Shown here: positions 1 to 9,195 of the stretch, one piece after another
Numbering within the stretch: the stretch's first letter is position 1
Layout: each line of letters opens with the position of its first letter
Source of the DNA: Cylindrospermum stagnale PCC 7417
GTDB taxonomy: Bacteria; Cyanobacteriota; Cyanobacteriia; Cyanobacteriales; Nostocaceae
DNA length: 64,000 nt
NCBI RefSeq assembly: GCF_000317535.1
Contig: NC_019757.1
Location: 218,501-282,500 of the forward strand
Direction: 5' to 3'
Program-made: the position numbers and the translations under genes
The notes under the pieces: model-generated
The model's input: only the letters and a program-made list of their open reading frames with translations
The model's database searches: none
Told to the model about the DNA's origin: nothing

Positions 1-27
1 ATTGCTAGAGACTTCCCAATAAGGTAG

Positions 28-624
28 TTAACTGCCCAGAGCAGGAGTTTGTGGCAAACTTGTATCGGGTAATTGACTGGGGGAACTAGCACCTGGTTCG
101 GTGAGGCTTGCTGGTGCTGGAGTTAAGTTGCCGGAATTACCAGACTTAGGTAAAGTGAGGCTTGCTGGTGCTGGAGTTAAGTTGCCGGAATTACCAGACT
201 CTGTTGAAGTGGGGTTTGCTGGTACTGGATTTAAGTTCCCAGGATTGCCAGACTCTGTTGAAGTGGGGTTTGCTGGTGCTGGATTTAAGTTCCCAGAATT
301 GTCAGACTCAGGTGAAGTTGAATTTGTTGGTACAACTGTACTGCCAGAATTAGTGTTGTCCTCAGTAGGCTTTGCTTCTGGTATCTTAGTGTTACTAGGA
401 GAACTCGAATTAATTGCTGTGCCACCCGGACAACGGGAATTGAGCGGGAAATACTCGCACAGAATTTTCATACCTTCTGGTGACAGTTTTATTTCCGTTG
501 GTGAAGTAATGGACGAGCTGCTGGATTCTTCTATAGGGGATTTACTAGACTGGGCTACAGCCACATTGGTGGTGAGAGCCAAAGTCATGGCTGTACCAAT
601 CAGGGTCAGAGATTTTCCCTTCAT
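28..624 (-). CDS. secreted low-complexity protein with 18-residue tandem repeats
   Basis: Product of 198 aa, function unknown. Residues 1-25 look like a Sec signal peptide (Lys-rich start, hydrophobic core, cleavage near AVA-QS), so it is probably exported. Residues 45-70 hold a two-cysteine segment (CEYFPLNSRCPGG) that resembles a motif I associate with small secreted cyanobacterial proteins. Residues 106-177 are four tandem 18-residue units rich in Ser, Asn, Pro and Thr (core SGNSGNLTPAPAS), encoded by a 54-bp DNA repeat. The start ATG is divergent from the PBP gene. A cell-wall or sheath spacer role is only inferred. Confidence 0.75.
   Translation of the reverse strand: MKGKSLTLIGTAMTLALTTNVAVAQSSKSPIEESSSSSITSPTEIKLSPEGMKILCEYFPLNSRCPGGTAINSSSPSNTKIPEAKPTEDNTNSGSTVVPTNSTSPESDNSGNLNPAPANPTSTESGNPGNLNPVPANPTSTESGNSGNLTPAPASLTLPKSGNSGNLTPAPASLTEPGASSPSQLPDTSLPQTPALGS
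94..309 (-). repeat. four tandem 54-bp coding repeats
   Basis: Four consecutive 54-bp units encode residues 106-123, 124-141, 142-159 and 160-177 of the secreted protein. The units differ at a few codons, and the last two are closer to each other than to the first two, suggesting stepwise duplication. Confidence 0.8.
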
Positions 625-1063
625 TCTGAAATTAACCTCAAGGTCAACGGATCACTCAGCCCATTAAATCAAACAATCAATTGGAGAAAATCTTCCTAAA
701 TGAAGATGTATAGCTTTGATGCATAATGTGTGGATATGTTAATGCTGTAAGAATTAAATTATTTGTTGATTAAATGGTAGTTTTCATAAATACTAACGTT
801 TATTTACTAGCTGTAGTTCTTAAGCTAGTAATGATAGATAGAATAGGCATTCTAGAGTCGGGAGAAAAATTATTTCCTAGGTAAACAAGTGAAATAAATT
901 ACAAATTAATCTTGCTCGCTAGATATGGTCTAGGTGTAAGATTGATTCGGGAAAATTCCGTACAGCCAATTTATTTTTTGGCTTGTGATTAAAATAGTGA
1001 AATACCAGCATCAAGATGGCAATTGCCCAATTTTTAACTAATAAACTGTGATGTAAATAGCCG
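625..1063. other. divergent intergenic region
   Basis: AT-rich spacer of 439 bp between two divergently transcribed genes. It should hold both promoters, but I see no confident -35/-10 pair, no RNA gene and no strong inverted repeat. Confidence 0.5.
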
Positions 1064-3328
1064 ATGAGTTCCCCCCATCCCCCTCAAAAGCCACAAACGT
1101 TACTTGGTCAACTGACTCAAGCAGTACATACTATTCAAGCTAGGGTTGATTTTTCCAAACTGGCGCTCAAGCCTAATGCTAAAGTACCGGAACTCTGGGT
1201 GCAGGATGCGGGGGCGGATAAGGCGGAAATATATCCGCTGTTGGGCGATCGCTATATTCTAGGTCGCAGTTCCAAATCCTGTGATATTGTGATCCGCAAC
1301 CCAGTTGTCAGCCAAATTCACCTGTCACTGTCGCGGGACTCTACGCAACGCACCCCTGGTTTCATCATTAAAGATGAAAACTCCACTAATGGTATTTATC
1401 GCGGCAAGCGTCGGGTTAGTTCTCTAGAACTGCGTCACGGGGATGTCTTTACCCTAGGGCCACCAGAGCTGGCCGCTTCCGTGCGGTTGCAATACGTTGA
1501 TCCACCAGCTTGGTATGTAAAAGCTGCGACTTTGTCTGCTTATGGTGTTGGCGGTGTCAGTGCCGTGTTAGCCCTAGCAATTGGCATTGAATGGCTGAAA
1601 TTTTCCGTCAGACCTCTACCAACAGCCACTCGCGCCCCGGTGGTTGTTTATGCAGGTGATGGCTCTACCCCACTAAGGGAGCCTCGGATTACTGCTCACA
1701 TCGATATGAAGCAGTTGGCAGACTTTGGTCCTTATTTACCTGCCGCTGTGATCGCTTCTGAAGATAGCCGTTATTACTGGCACTTTGGAGTTGACCCCTT
1801 GGGAATATTGCGAGCCTTGCTAATCAATAGCAAGGGTGATGCGAAACAAGGTGCTAGCACAGTTACCCAGCAAGTCGCCCGCAGTTTGTTCCGCGATTAT
1901 GTGGGTAGGCAAGACTCCCTGGGGCGCAAATTGCGAGAGGCTGTTGTTGCCCTGAAGTTAGAAACGTTTTACAGCAAAGATGAAATTTTGCTGACCTACT
2001 TAAATCGGGTTTTTCTGGGGGGGGACACCTCTGGCTTTGAAGATGCTGCTCGATATTACTTTGATAAGCCAGCTAAAGAATTAACTTTGGCAGAAGCTGC
2101 AACCTTGGTGGGAATTTTACCTGGCCCCAACGCTTTTGATTTTTGTGGGGATGGTCCAAATAAGCTAGAAGCGGCGGATTACCGCAATCGCGTAATTAAG
2201 CGGCTGCTGGAGATGGGCACAATTAAACAAGAGGATGCCAACCGAGCTAGACGCTCCACGGTTAAAGTTGTCCCCAGAGTCTGCGAACAGCAAGCCAAAA
2301 CTATTAGCCCGTATTTTTACAGTTACGTTTTTCGGGAACTGGAATCAATTTTAGGGGAGGGAGCGGCTAATGAAGGTAACTATATTATCGAAACTCAGCT
2401 AGATCCAGCCATTCAGGCACAAGCAGAATCGGCGCTGCGGAATACAGTCAGCAATGCTGGCTCAAGCTTTGGTTTTTCCCAAGGTGCGATCGTCACCCTA
2501 GACTCCAGCACAGGCGGTATCCTGGCGATGGTGGGCGGGACTGATTACAAAAAAAGCCAGTTCAATCGTGCTGTCCAAGCCCAAAGACAACCAGGTTCCA
2601 CTTTTAAAATCTTTGCCTATACCGCCGCGATTGAGCAGGGAAGATCGCGATCCAGTAGTTATTCTTGCGCCGCCTTACCTTGGCAAGGCTTCACCTATAG
2701 ACCCTGTCGGAGTGGTGGTGGCAGTTTAGATATTGCTACAGGGCTAGCGCTTTCAGAAAACCCGATCGCTTTACGAGTTGCTAGGGATATCGGACTAGAT
2801 AAAGTTGTGAGGATGGCGAAGCGTTTGGGGGTAAAATCATCCCTTGATCCAGTTCCTGGCTTGGTGCTGGGTCAAAGTGTAGTTAATGTTTTAGAAATGA
2901 CCGGTGCTTTTGGCACTCTTGGTAATCGCGGCGTGTGGAATCCTCCCCATGCTATTAGCCGCATTCTAGACAGCAGTGATTGCAAAGATCGCAAGGATTT
3001 CAAAACCTGCCGTGTCATCTACTCCTTCGACCAAGATCCAGATGGAAACAAGCGAGTTCTCAAACCTGAAGTTGCCAATGAGATGACTAGTTTGATGCGC
3101 GGCGTGATCACCAGTGGAACCGGTCGCAGTGCTGCCATTGGACTGGGGGAAGCGGGTAAAACCGGTACGACTAATAACAACGTTGACTTGTGGTTTATTG
3201 GCTTTATTCCTAGTCGGCGACTCGTGACTGGTATTTGGCTAGGAAATGACAATAATTCCCCCACATCTGGCAGCAGCGCTCAAGCAGCACAGCTTTGGGG
3301 GAATTATATGGGGAGAATCACAAGATAA
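1064..3328 (+). CDS. FHA domain-containing class A penicillin-binding protein (PBP1A-like)
   Basis: Bifunctional peptidoglycan synthase of 754 aa, anchored in the inner membrane. An N-terminal FHA domain lies at about residues 50-125 (GRSSKSCDIVI and ENSTNGIY are visible). A transmembrane helix follows at about 150-175, then a GT51 glycosyltransferase domain (EDSRYYWHFGVDPLG) and a transpeptidase domain with SxxK (GSTFK, about 512), SxN (SENP, about 562) and KTG (GKTGTTNN, about 697). All catalytic motifs are present. FHA domains bind phosphothreonine, so kinase-linked control of wall synthesis is inferred. Cyanobacteria carry several PBP1 paralogues; this FHA fusion is one of them. Confidence 0.93.
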   Translation: MSSPHPPQKPQTLLGQLTQAVHTIQARVDFSKLALKPNAKVPELWVQDAGADKAEIYPLLGDRYILGRSSKSCDIVIRNPVVSQIHLSLSRDSTQRTPGFIIKDENSTNGIYRGKRRVSSLELRHGDVFTLGPPELAASVRLQYVDPPAWYVKAATLSAYGVGGVSAVLALAIGIEWLKFSVRPLPTATRAPVVVYAGDGSTPLREPRITAHIDMKQLADFGPYLPAAVIASEDSRYYWHFGVDPLGILRALLINSKGDAKQGASTVTQQVARSLFRDYVGRQDSLGRKLREAVVALKLETFYSKDEILLTYLNRVFLGGDTSGFEDAARYYFDKPAKELTLAEAATLVGILPGPNAFDFCGDGPNKLEAADYRNRVIKRLLEMGTIKQEDANRARRSTVKVVPRVCEQQAKTISPYFYSYVFRELESILGEGAANEGNYIIETQLDPAIQAQAESALRNTVSNAGSSFGFSQGAIVTLDSSTGGILAMVGGTDYKKSQFNRAVQAQRQPGSTFKIFAYTAAIEQGRSRSSSYSCAALPWQGFTYRPCRSGGGSLDIATGLALSENPIALRVARDIGLDKVVRMAKRLGVKSSLDPVPGLVLGQSVVNVLEMTGAFGTLGNRGVWNPPHAISRILDSSDCKDRKDFKTCRVIYSFDQDPDGNKRVLKPEVANEMTSLMRGVITSGTGRSAAIGLGEAGKTGTTNNNVDLWFIGFIPSRRLVTGIWLGNDNNSPTSGSSAQAAQLWGNYMGRITR

Positions 3329-3394
3329 ATGGGTAACGGGTAAGAGTTTTACCAATTACCAATTACCCATTACCAATTACCCATTAACCATTAC
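3325..3394. repeat. STRR array forming a hairpin between convergent genes
   Basis: Heptamer-like repeats (ATTACCA/ATTACCC) fill the gap between the PBP stop and the DUF4335 stop. An upstream ATGGGTAACGGGTAA can pair with the downstream TTACCAATTACCCAT. No T-run follows, so terminator function is only possible. Confidence 0.6.
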
Positions 3395-4920
3395 CGATAT
3401 CCCTGCCAAGGGGTAACTTCCAGTGTGCCGTTAGGCTTAAATACCACTTGGAAGTGGGCGAGAGCGTCCTTGTTATTGGGGGCAGCTACATTTGAGCCAT
3501 AAATGGCTTGGAACATCTTCGGTAAGGGTGTTTCCCGAAAATAGTCAAAGGCGACTTGGTTGAGTGGCTCATAGTCAGCGATGACGCTATCTTTATTCAC
3601 CGCTACTCGGTACTTCAAATCTCGTGTAAAGGTGGGAGTGCCACTCCAGCTTTGGCGAACTGTACCATAAAGCTTTTGGTTTAAATCTTTGACCACGTTG
3701 GTGTCTGCGATTTTTGCCCCAATCACCTGCGGTGTCTTGGCGTAACCCCGCCAAGGGCTAACTTCTAGTACACCTTGTTTAGTAAAGACTACTCGGAATT
3801 GTGCGATCGCTTCATTGGCAATAGGAGGGCGGTTAGCAGGATTGTAAAGGAGATTAGGCAGAGGAGTTTGCCCTATTGCTTCATTCGCCCCTTGATTCAC
3901 TGCTTTATAACCGACGATTTCACCATCCGCAGCCACACCCAAACGATAGACCAAATCCTGTGCGAATCCTGAGCGATTATTCCAAGCTGGATGAATTTTG
4001 TTATACACTTGGCGATTCAATGCACGCAGCTGGGACGGGTCAGCAATTTCGGGAACCGTAGTTAAAAGTGCTTCTAAATCTCTAACTACAGGCGTTGCGG
4101 CAGTTGCGGGTGCTGTTGACGGTATAGGTGTTACAGCAGCTATGGGTGTTATCGTCGGTGTGGGAATTGCCGCCTCTGTGGGTGCTGTTGTCGGTGTGGG
4201 GATTGCCGCCTCTGTGGGTGCTGTTGTCGGTGTGGGGATTGCCGCAGCTGATGGAGAAGGAGTGACGTTGGGTGCTGTAGTGCTAGCCTGCTCATCTGGC
4301 TTGATCTCTGGTGGACGCACTTGGGGAGCGGGAATCAAGCTAAAGGCGAATGCTGCTGCTGCTAGACTCGACACTCCCACAGCAGCAGGTACCGCCTGCT
4401 TGATTAAGGCTTGACTAGTGCCGCTATAGCGTCTGGTAACTGTTTGTAGTTCTAGTGATAACTCTGGTAAGGTTTGAGTATCAGCGAAAAACTGATCCAC
4501 TGCTTCCACTAAATCAAACAACTGTACCGTATTCAAGTCAATTTGAACGGGGGGCTGTTTACTATAGTTAGGGTTGGACTCAAAACCCTCTGGTGCAATT
4601 TCCGAATGCACGATCAGCCTGTGTCGGTTGCTGTTAATTTTCTGCAACTCCACAAGTTCTGATTCCTGGTTATGGGCTTGCGGATTCGGGACGTTGCTCA
4701 AAAATTCTTGGGCATAAGCACTAACCGCCCTCACCAAACTTTCAAAAAATTCCCGCCCTCCTGCTAGGGGTTGACTATAGCTAGATAAATAGCATTCTGC
4801 ATTTACCAATATAGACAGTTCCGGGCGCAGTTCCTGAAAGTGTGCAGCCTTGGTGACATCGCTTAACCCTTCTAAAAGCAGCGTACAATTAGGTAAACTG
4901 TACTTACGTTGGATATTCAT
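3391..4920 (-). CDS. DUF4335 domain-containing protein
   Basis: Cyanobacterial protein of 509 aa with unknown role. The N-terminal about 175 residues are the conserved domain. A hydrophobic segment at about 178-197 (AVGVSSLAAAAFAFSLIPA) is a likely membrane helix, followed by a Pro/Thr/Ala-rich linker with about three 12-residue repeats (AAIPTPTTAPTE). The C-terminal half is a duplicated module of about 95 residues (compare LEVSPWRGY with LEVTPWQGY). Its ATG overlaps the TGA of the DUF3038 gene by 4 bp, so the two are translationally coupled. This pairing is conserved in cyanobacteria. Confidence 0.85.
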   Translation of the reverse strand: MNIQRKYSLPNCTLLLEGLSDVTKAAHFQELRPELSILVNAECYLSSYSQPLAGGREFFESLVRAVSAYAQEFLSNVPNPQAHNQESELVELQKINSNRHRLIVHSEIAPEGFESNPNYSKQPPVQIDLNTVQLFDLVEAVDQFFADTQTLPELSLELQTVTRRYSGTSQALIKQAVPAAVGVSSLAAAAFAFSLIPAPQVRPPEIKPDEQASTTAPNVTPSPSAAAIPTPTTAPTEAAIPTPTTAPTEAAIPTPTITPIAAVTPIPSTAPATAATPVVRDLEALLTTVPEIADPSQLRALNRQVYNKIHPAWNNRSGFAQDLVYRLGVAADGEIVGYKAVNQGANEAIGQTPLPNLLYNPANRPPIANEAIAQFRVVFTKQGVLEVSPWRGYAKTPQVIGAKIADTNVVKDLNQKLYGTVRQSWSGTPTFTRDLKYRVAVNKDSVIADYEPLNQVAFDYFRETPLPKMFQAIYGSNVAAPNNKDALAHFQVVFKPNGTLEVTPWQGYR

Positions 4921-5543
4921 TCTACTTCACCGTCAAAAAGACCAATCCAGAACCGCTGCATTCCAGCTGTACCGGTACAGAATAGTAATTGTCCTAATAA
5001 ATTTATAGCTAGTTCATCTAATTTTTCATCAGAATTTAATGCCAATAAACCAGAACGTCGGGCATTCATCCGGCTCTTAAAATGCGCTCTAAACCGTTCT
5101 AGGTAACTAGATAACCGCAAATTCTGTTCTGGTGGAATCTGCTTTTCATACAATTGTTGATATATCATTAGTAGCTGACGGATGACAACCGTTAACCGCC
5201 GCGCTATGTAGCAAGCAATGACTACCAGAGCTTTTGCTTCCAAGATGGTTAAGGGGCGGCGGATATGCGCTCTGCGTAGAGGGTTCGAGCTACGCATCCG
5301 CCATAAATTCACTCTGTCTTTAATAATTTCTTTCAGTTCCAACTCCTGGGCAAAACCGAGGATGGCTTCAGAACCACCAAGTTCTAAAGCTTCAATTGCC
5401 AGTAAAATCAGGTCAATTTGCAACCTAGTTCTCCGAGGACATCCCTGTCCGGCGATCGCCGGATCTGGTAGGGTGTCCAGAATCATCGGTAATGCTGGGG
5501 ATGTTGGACTGTTGAACGGCGTTAAACTTGCGGAGACATTCAT
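4917..5543 (-). CDS. DUF3038 domain-containing protein
   Basis: Small, mostly alpha-helical cyanobacterial protein of unknown function, first gene of a two-gene unit with the DUF4335 gene. I take the ATG at 5543 (MNVSASLTPF...), giving about 208 aa; the frame also extends upstream to a TTG at 5606, which is less likely. No signal peptide or catalytic motif is visible. The 4-bp ATGA overlap with the downstream gene suggests equal expression and perhaps a complex, which is inference. Confidence 0.8.
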   Translation of the reverse strand: MNVSASLTPFNSPTSPALPMILDTLPDPAIAGQGCPRRTRLQIDLILLAIEALELGGSEAILGFAQELELKEIIKDRVNLWRMRSSNPLRRAHIRRPLTILEAKALVVIACYIARRLTVVIRQLLMIYQQLYEKQIPPEQNLRLSSYLERFRAHFKSRMNARRSGLLALNSDEKLDELAINLLGQLLFCTGTAGMQRFWIGLFDGEVE

Positions 5544-5957
5544 TCTATAAAATACCTTGTGCGGTTCCAACAGACTGGGCAAAACAAATTTAAGATAGGT
5601 AGCCAAACTAGAACGTTAGGCTTGTGGTTGGGGCGTGAGCAGCCCAATATATACATTACTTAGTCTTTCTACTCAAAGGTTCCCGTATACTGAAATTTAG
5701 GCTTTAAAGCATAGGTGTACCTTCCTTATTTAGTAGTAAAATTCCATCACTAGCTTGAGTTAAATTCTCATGATCGTCAATGGATAGCGAATCTGGAGCT
5801 TCGATCCCCAGCGTATGACATTATAGTGTACGATTTTTTAGGTATCTGGTATCTGGTACTAGGTATTGGGTACTGGGTACTGGGAAATCTTTACTGAATC
5901 CCTAATCCCTAATTCCCAATCCCTAATTCCCAATCCCTAATCACCAATCCCTGTTTT
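5544..5957. other. intergenic region with STRR arrays upstream of apt
   Basis: The right half (about 5845-5955) is made of two STRR families: GGTATCTGGTACT-type repeats, then CCCTAATCCCTAATTCCCAAT-type repeats ending 2-3 bases before apt's leader. The left half is AT-rich. I see no RNA gene; the region must hold the divergent promoters. Confidence 0.6.
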
Positions 5958-6476
5958 ATGGATTTGAAGTCTCTGATTCGTGACATCCCAGATTTTCCTA
6001 AACCCGGAATTTTATTTCGGGATATTACCACCCTACTGCGCGATCCAGAGGGACTGCGCTACACTATTGACTTTTTAACACAAAAGTGTGTTGAATCGGG
6101 AATACAGGCAGATTACATCGTGGGGATGGAGGCGCGGGGGTTCATTTTTGGCCCACCTCTGGCTTATCAATTAGGAGCGGGTTTCATTCCTGTCCGCAAA
6201 AGAGGTAAGTTACCAGCAGCAGTTCACACGATTGAATACGAACTAGAGTATGGTACAGACAGCTTGGAAGTGCATCAGGATGCTTTACAACCAGGTAGCC
6301 GAGTTTTGATTGTGGATGATCTGATCGCTACGGGTGGAACTGCGATCGCCACGGCAAAGTTGCTACAGAAGATTGGCTGCGAATTAGTGGGGTTTGGGTT
6401 TATTATCGAGCTGCGGGATTTGCAAGGGCGTAAATATCTGCCGGATGTGCCGATAATCTCTCTAATTGAATATTAA
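5958..6476 (+). CDS. apt: adenine phosphoribosyltransferase
   Basis: Purine salvage enzyme converting adenine and PRPP to AMP and pyrophosphate in the cytoplasm. At 172 aa it is full length for the family. The PRPP-binding loop [14 protein letters not shown] lies at about residues 116-129, and the N-terminal [18 protein letters not shown] block is typical of Apt. The start follows an STRR array. It is a single-gene unit; the next gene on the strand encodes a permease. Confidence 0.96.
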   Translation: MDLKSLIRDIPDFPKPGILFRDITTLLRDPEGLRYTIDFLTQKCVESGIQADYIVGMEARGFIFGPPLAYQLGAGFIPVRKRGKLPAAVHTIEYELEYGTDSLEVHQDALQPGSRVLIVDDLIATGGTAIATAKLLQKIGCELVGFGFIIELRDLQGRKYLPDVPIISLIEY

Positions 6477-6584
6477 TGTGGTGAGTGGTCAGTGGTGAAC
6501 GGTCAGTGGTTTGAAAGACTGACAACTGACGACTTTAAGAGCGGGGAAACCCTAACCCTACCAATTGACACCTGATAAACTGCT

Positions 6585-7631
6585 ATGACTTCTACGAAAA
6601 TTTCTTGGGAAACAAACAGGGGTTGGCTGATTAAGCTGGTCACAAGCGAGACTTTTGTTTATGTGGTGAAGCGGCTGTTGCAGGCGTTGCTGACTTTGTT
6701 GTTAGCGTCGGCGTTGTCGTTCTTTATTATTCAACTGGCTCCGGGGGATTATGTAGACACGCTACGGCAAAACCCAAAGATTTCCCCGGAGAGAATTGCG
6801 GAAATCAAGCAGCAATTTGGGTTAGATAAGTCTTGGCCAGAGCAGTTTGGGCTGTGGTTGTGGCGAATTTTGACTAAAGGGGATTTTGGCACGAGTTTTG
6901 TTTACCAGCGCTCGGTTGCGTCGCTGTTGTGGGAACGGGTACCGGCGACTTTGCTCTTAGCGATCGCATCTTTAATTTCCACATGGGCGATCGCCATTCC
7001 TTTAGGTATTCTCGCTGCTGTCAATCAAAATAAGTTATTTGACCGCGGTTTACAGGTGATTAGCTACGCCGGACAAGGGTTACCTAGTTTCATCACTGCC
7101 TTAGCGTTGCTGGTCTTTGCCCAAATTACCACGCCTCTGTTTCCAGTAGGGAGCATGACAAGCGTCAATTATACAGAACTGTCATGGTTTGGCCAAATTC
7201 TAGATATCGGCTGGCACATGATTTTACCGACTATAGCGCTGTCGATTACCAGTTTTGCTGGTTTGCAACGAATCACTCGCGGCGAATTACTCGATGTTCT
7301 ACGTCAAGATTACATCCAAACGGCTCGCGCCAAAGGATTGCCAGAAAACCGCGTGATTTATGTTCATGCTCTCCGCAACGCGATTAATCCCTTAATTACC
7401 TTATTGGGTTTTGAATTAGCTGGTTTATTAAGTGGTGCATTCATTGCCGAATTTTACTTTAACTGGCCTGGTTTAGGCAGATTAGCTTTACAGGCTTTAC
7501 AAGCGCAAGATTTATATTTGTTAATGGCTAGCTTGATCATGGGTGCTGTGCTGCTAATTGTCGGTAACTTAATCGCCGACTTGCTGCTAAAAGCTGCTGA
7601 TCCTCGCATTCGCCTAGAAGATTTAAATTAG
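6585..7631 (+). CDS. ABC transporter permease, DppB/OppB type
   Basis: Inner-membrane permease of 348 aa for a peptide- or nickel-type ABC importer. About six hydrophobic segments and the N-terminal TM helix plus IQLAPGDYVDTLR region mark the DppB/OppB family. The ABC-contact EAA-like loop reads RGELLDVLRQDYIQTARAKGLPENRV. No DppC-type permease, ATPase or binding protein lies next to it, so its partners are encoded elsewhere, which is common in cyanobacteria. Substrate not predictable from the sequence. Confidence 0.92.
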   Translation: MTSTKISWETNRGWLIKLVTSETFVYVVKRLLQALLTLLLASALSFFIIQLAPGDYVDTLRQNPKISPERIAEIKQQFGLDKSWPEQFGLWLWRILTKGDFGTSFVYQRSVASLLWERVPATLLLAIASLISTWAIAIPLGILAAVNQNKLFDRGLQVISYAGQGLPSFITALALLVFAQITTPLFPVGSMTSVNYTELSWFGQILDIGWHMILPTIALSITSFAGLQRITRGELLDVLRQDYIQTARAKGLPENRVIYVHALRNAINPLITLLGFELAGLLSGAFIAEFYFNWPGLGRLALQALQAQDLYLLMASLIMGAVLLIVGNLIADLLLKAADPRIRLEDLN

Positions 7632-7642
7632 TTATTGGTCTC

Positions 7643-7924
7643 ATGTTGTCTGAAGTTTATTATCTGGTGCGATCGCAATCTGATGGTCGTTATCTCACAG
7701 CTCGTCCCAACGCTGAAGCATCTGGCTATCTGTTGCTATTTCGTGAAAACTATGATGCCTTAAGCTATCTCAACACCCACGCGGCTGAGGTGGCAAACCG
7801 CTTTGCTGTAGAATCGATTCCTGGTATTCAGGTGGGAAACTTGGTCAAACGCTGGGGTTTTAGCGGTGTGGGGATTGTTACTGACCCTTTGTTACCCAAG
7901 GTTGAGTTTTTGCAGCATAGTTAA
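7643..7924 (+). CDS. conserved hypothetical protein, 93 aa
   Basis: Small soluble protein starting 11 bp after the permease stop, so probably cotranscribed with it. Sequence features are an N-terminal YYLVRSQSDGRYL and a C-terminal GFSGVGIVTDPLLPKVEFL. No catalytic motif, signal peptide or membrane segment. I do not recognise a characterised family; it looks like a cyanobacterial orphan family. Confidence 0.7.
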   Translation: MLSEVYYLVRSQSDGRYLTARPNAEASGYLLLFRENYDALSYLNTHAAEVANRFAVESIPGIQVGNLVKRWGFSGVGIVTDPLLPKVEFLQHS

Positions 7925-7928
7925 GCTT

Positions 7929-8495
7929 TTAGGTGAACAAGGAAGCGATCGCGCAAGTAAATCCAGGTAAAATCGGTGATGTCAATTCATCATCCTTGAA
8001 CAAGGTGGCAGCTAACTTTAAAATCCCTTGTTCTCGTCTATATACTTCCACCTGTTGTCTACGCCAATCTATAATCCAATATTCTCTTACTCCTCTTGAT
8101 GAGTAAAGCTTTAATTTAAGTTCTTTATCTCGCTTTTCATTTTCAACACCAGAAGATAGCACCTCTATCACTAATTCCGGTGCAGCCGTCAAATGTCCCG
8201 CTTCATCTAACAGTTCGGCTAATTTTTCCTTACTAACCCAGACAACATCAGGAATAACATTATCATTATCGCCAAAAATGATACCTGGAGCAGGTACGAC
8301 TTCTCCCAAACCTGTAATTTGTGACCAATTATCTAAAGCAGTGGTAGTTTTGACACAGGCTTTTTGATGATTCCAATGAGGCGCTCTTGTCACAAATAAT
8401 TCTCCGTCGATAATTTCATAGCGATTCCCGTTATCGGGAAACAATTCTAAATCGGCGGTTGTCCAGCGCACTCTTTCTGTTGTCGGCTGGTTCAT
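7929..8495 (-). CDS. Uma2 family (DUF820) restriction-endonuclease-like protein
   Basis: Product of 188 aa of the PD-(D/E)XK superfamily, highly expanded in cyanobacteria. Visible motifs are IPDVVWV, the core ELVIEVLSSG (Glu active site) and the Lys-rich RDKELKLKLYSSRGVREYWIID. Length is typical. Members are thought to be nucleases, often mobile, but cellular roles are not established. It is convergent with the preceding 93-aa gene, with only 4 bp between stops. Confidence 0.9.
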   Translation of the reverse strand: MNQPTTERVRWTTADLELFPDNGNRYEIIDGELFVTRAPHWNHQKACVKTTTALDNWSQITGLGEVVPAPGIIFGDNDNVIPDVVWVSKEKLAELLDEAGHLTAAPELVIEVLSSGVENEKRDKELKLKLYSSRGVREYWIIDWRRQQVEVYRREQGILKLAATLFKDDELTSPILPGFTCAIASLFT

Positions 8496-8525
8496 AAAGC
8501 ATTGATGTGTGGGAATTTGATTATT

Positions 8526-8768
8526 TTAACCTATGAACTTGATATTGCTTAATATATTACATTCGCTTATTGTATTCAGGTTGAATTTTCTTTTTCTATT
8601 TCTCGGCTTTCTTTGACATGAGTAATTCATCTTTTGTGAAAGAGATTCAATTGCTTGAAGTAATCCTGCATACCATTGACTGGCTTCTGTAGGTGAGGTA
8701 ACTTGAGATAATCTCATAAAAGCATTATCAGCCTCAGCTATAGTAGAAATTTCAATGCGGTATTTCAT
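8526..8768 (-). pseudogene. ParE/RelE-type toxin, degraded C-terminus
   Basis: The first about 45 residues (KYRIEISTIAEADNAFMRLSQ ... WYAGLLQAIESLSQ) match the start of ParE/RelE toxins of cyanobacterial TA pairs. After that the sequence turns into a Lys/Arg/Asn-rich tail unlike the family, which normally continues with a basic beta-sheet core ending near 95-100 aa. The product of 80 aa is therefore probably inactive, through frameshift or replacement of the end. It overlaps the upstream antitoxin gene by 4 bp (ATGA). Confidence 0.65.
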
Positions 8769-9019
8769 GAATCTGCTGGCAAGTTATATTTACGCCGCTG
8801 TTCCTCTGCAAACTCATGAAATGGACGAAATCTACCAGCTTCAAAATCATCTAAACCTTGTTGAATGCCCTTGACAGCCTCTTCTGAGTCTTGTATTTCC
8901 CACTCTAAGATTGTTGTTAATAACTCAGCCGCAAGCAAACTAATATCTTGTCCTTGCTGTACAGCTTTTTGACGCAATCTTGCTTCTAATTCAGGGCTGA
9001 GAGAAACAACAATTGTCAT
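8765..9019 (-). CDS. antitoxin-like protein of a type II TA pair
   Basis: Product of 84 aa. The N-terminus (VVSLSPELEARLRQKAVQQGQDISLLAAELL) has the ribbon-helix-helix pattern of small DNA-binding antitoxins. The acidic, aromatic C-terminus (DDFEAGRFRPFHEFAEEQRRKYNL) resembles a toxin-binding tail. It precedes and overlaps the ParE-like gene, the usual antitoxin-toxin order. With the toxin degraded, it may be an orphan antitoxin. Confidence 0.75.
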   Translation of the reverse strand: MTIVVSLSPELEARLRQKAVQQGQDISLLAAELLTTILEWEIQDSEEAVKGIQQGLDDFEAGRFRPFHEFAEEQRRKYNLPADS

Positions 9020-9052
9020 ATCTGTTATCTTGGGTAAAGTTCTTAGATATTC

Positions 9053-9140
9053 CTATTATCATCTATTTTTAATAACCGCAGCAGCATAATTAAGAGTCTG
9101 TTGGATATCTTCAGCCTCTAAATCTATGTTCACCTCATAT
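9053..9140 (-). pseudogene. possible DUF433-type gene remnant
   Basis: In one minus-strand frame the sequence reads FEYEVNIDLEAEDIQQTLNYAAAV before a stop, which resembles the C-terminal helix of DUF433 antitoxin-like proteins. There is no start and no upstream domain. It is immediately upstream of the antitoxin gene, consistent with a layered TA graveyard. Confidence 0.35.
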
Positions 9141-9195
9141 TCAAATTTTCTTCTTTGCCTTGTGGTGCAGGCGGGAAAGCCTGCTATTAATCTTG

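Noticed and set aside
101..667. 188-codon plus-strand frame opposite the secreted protein
   Set aside because: It mirrors the 54-bp repeats of the real gene; the minus-strand product has a signal peptide and conserved Cys motif.
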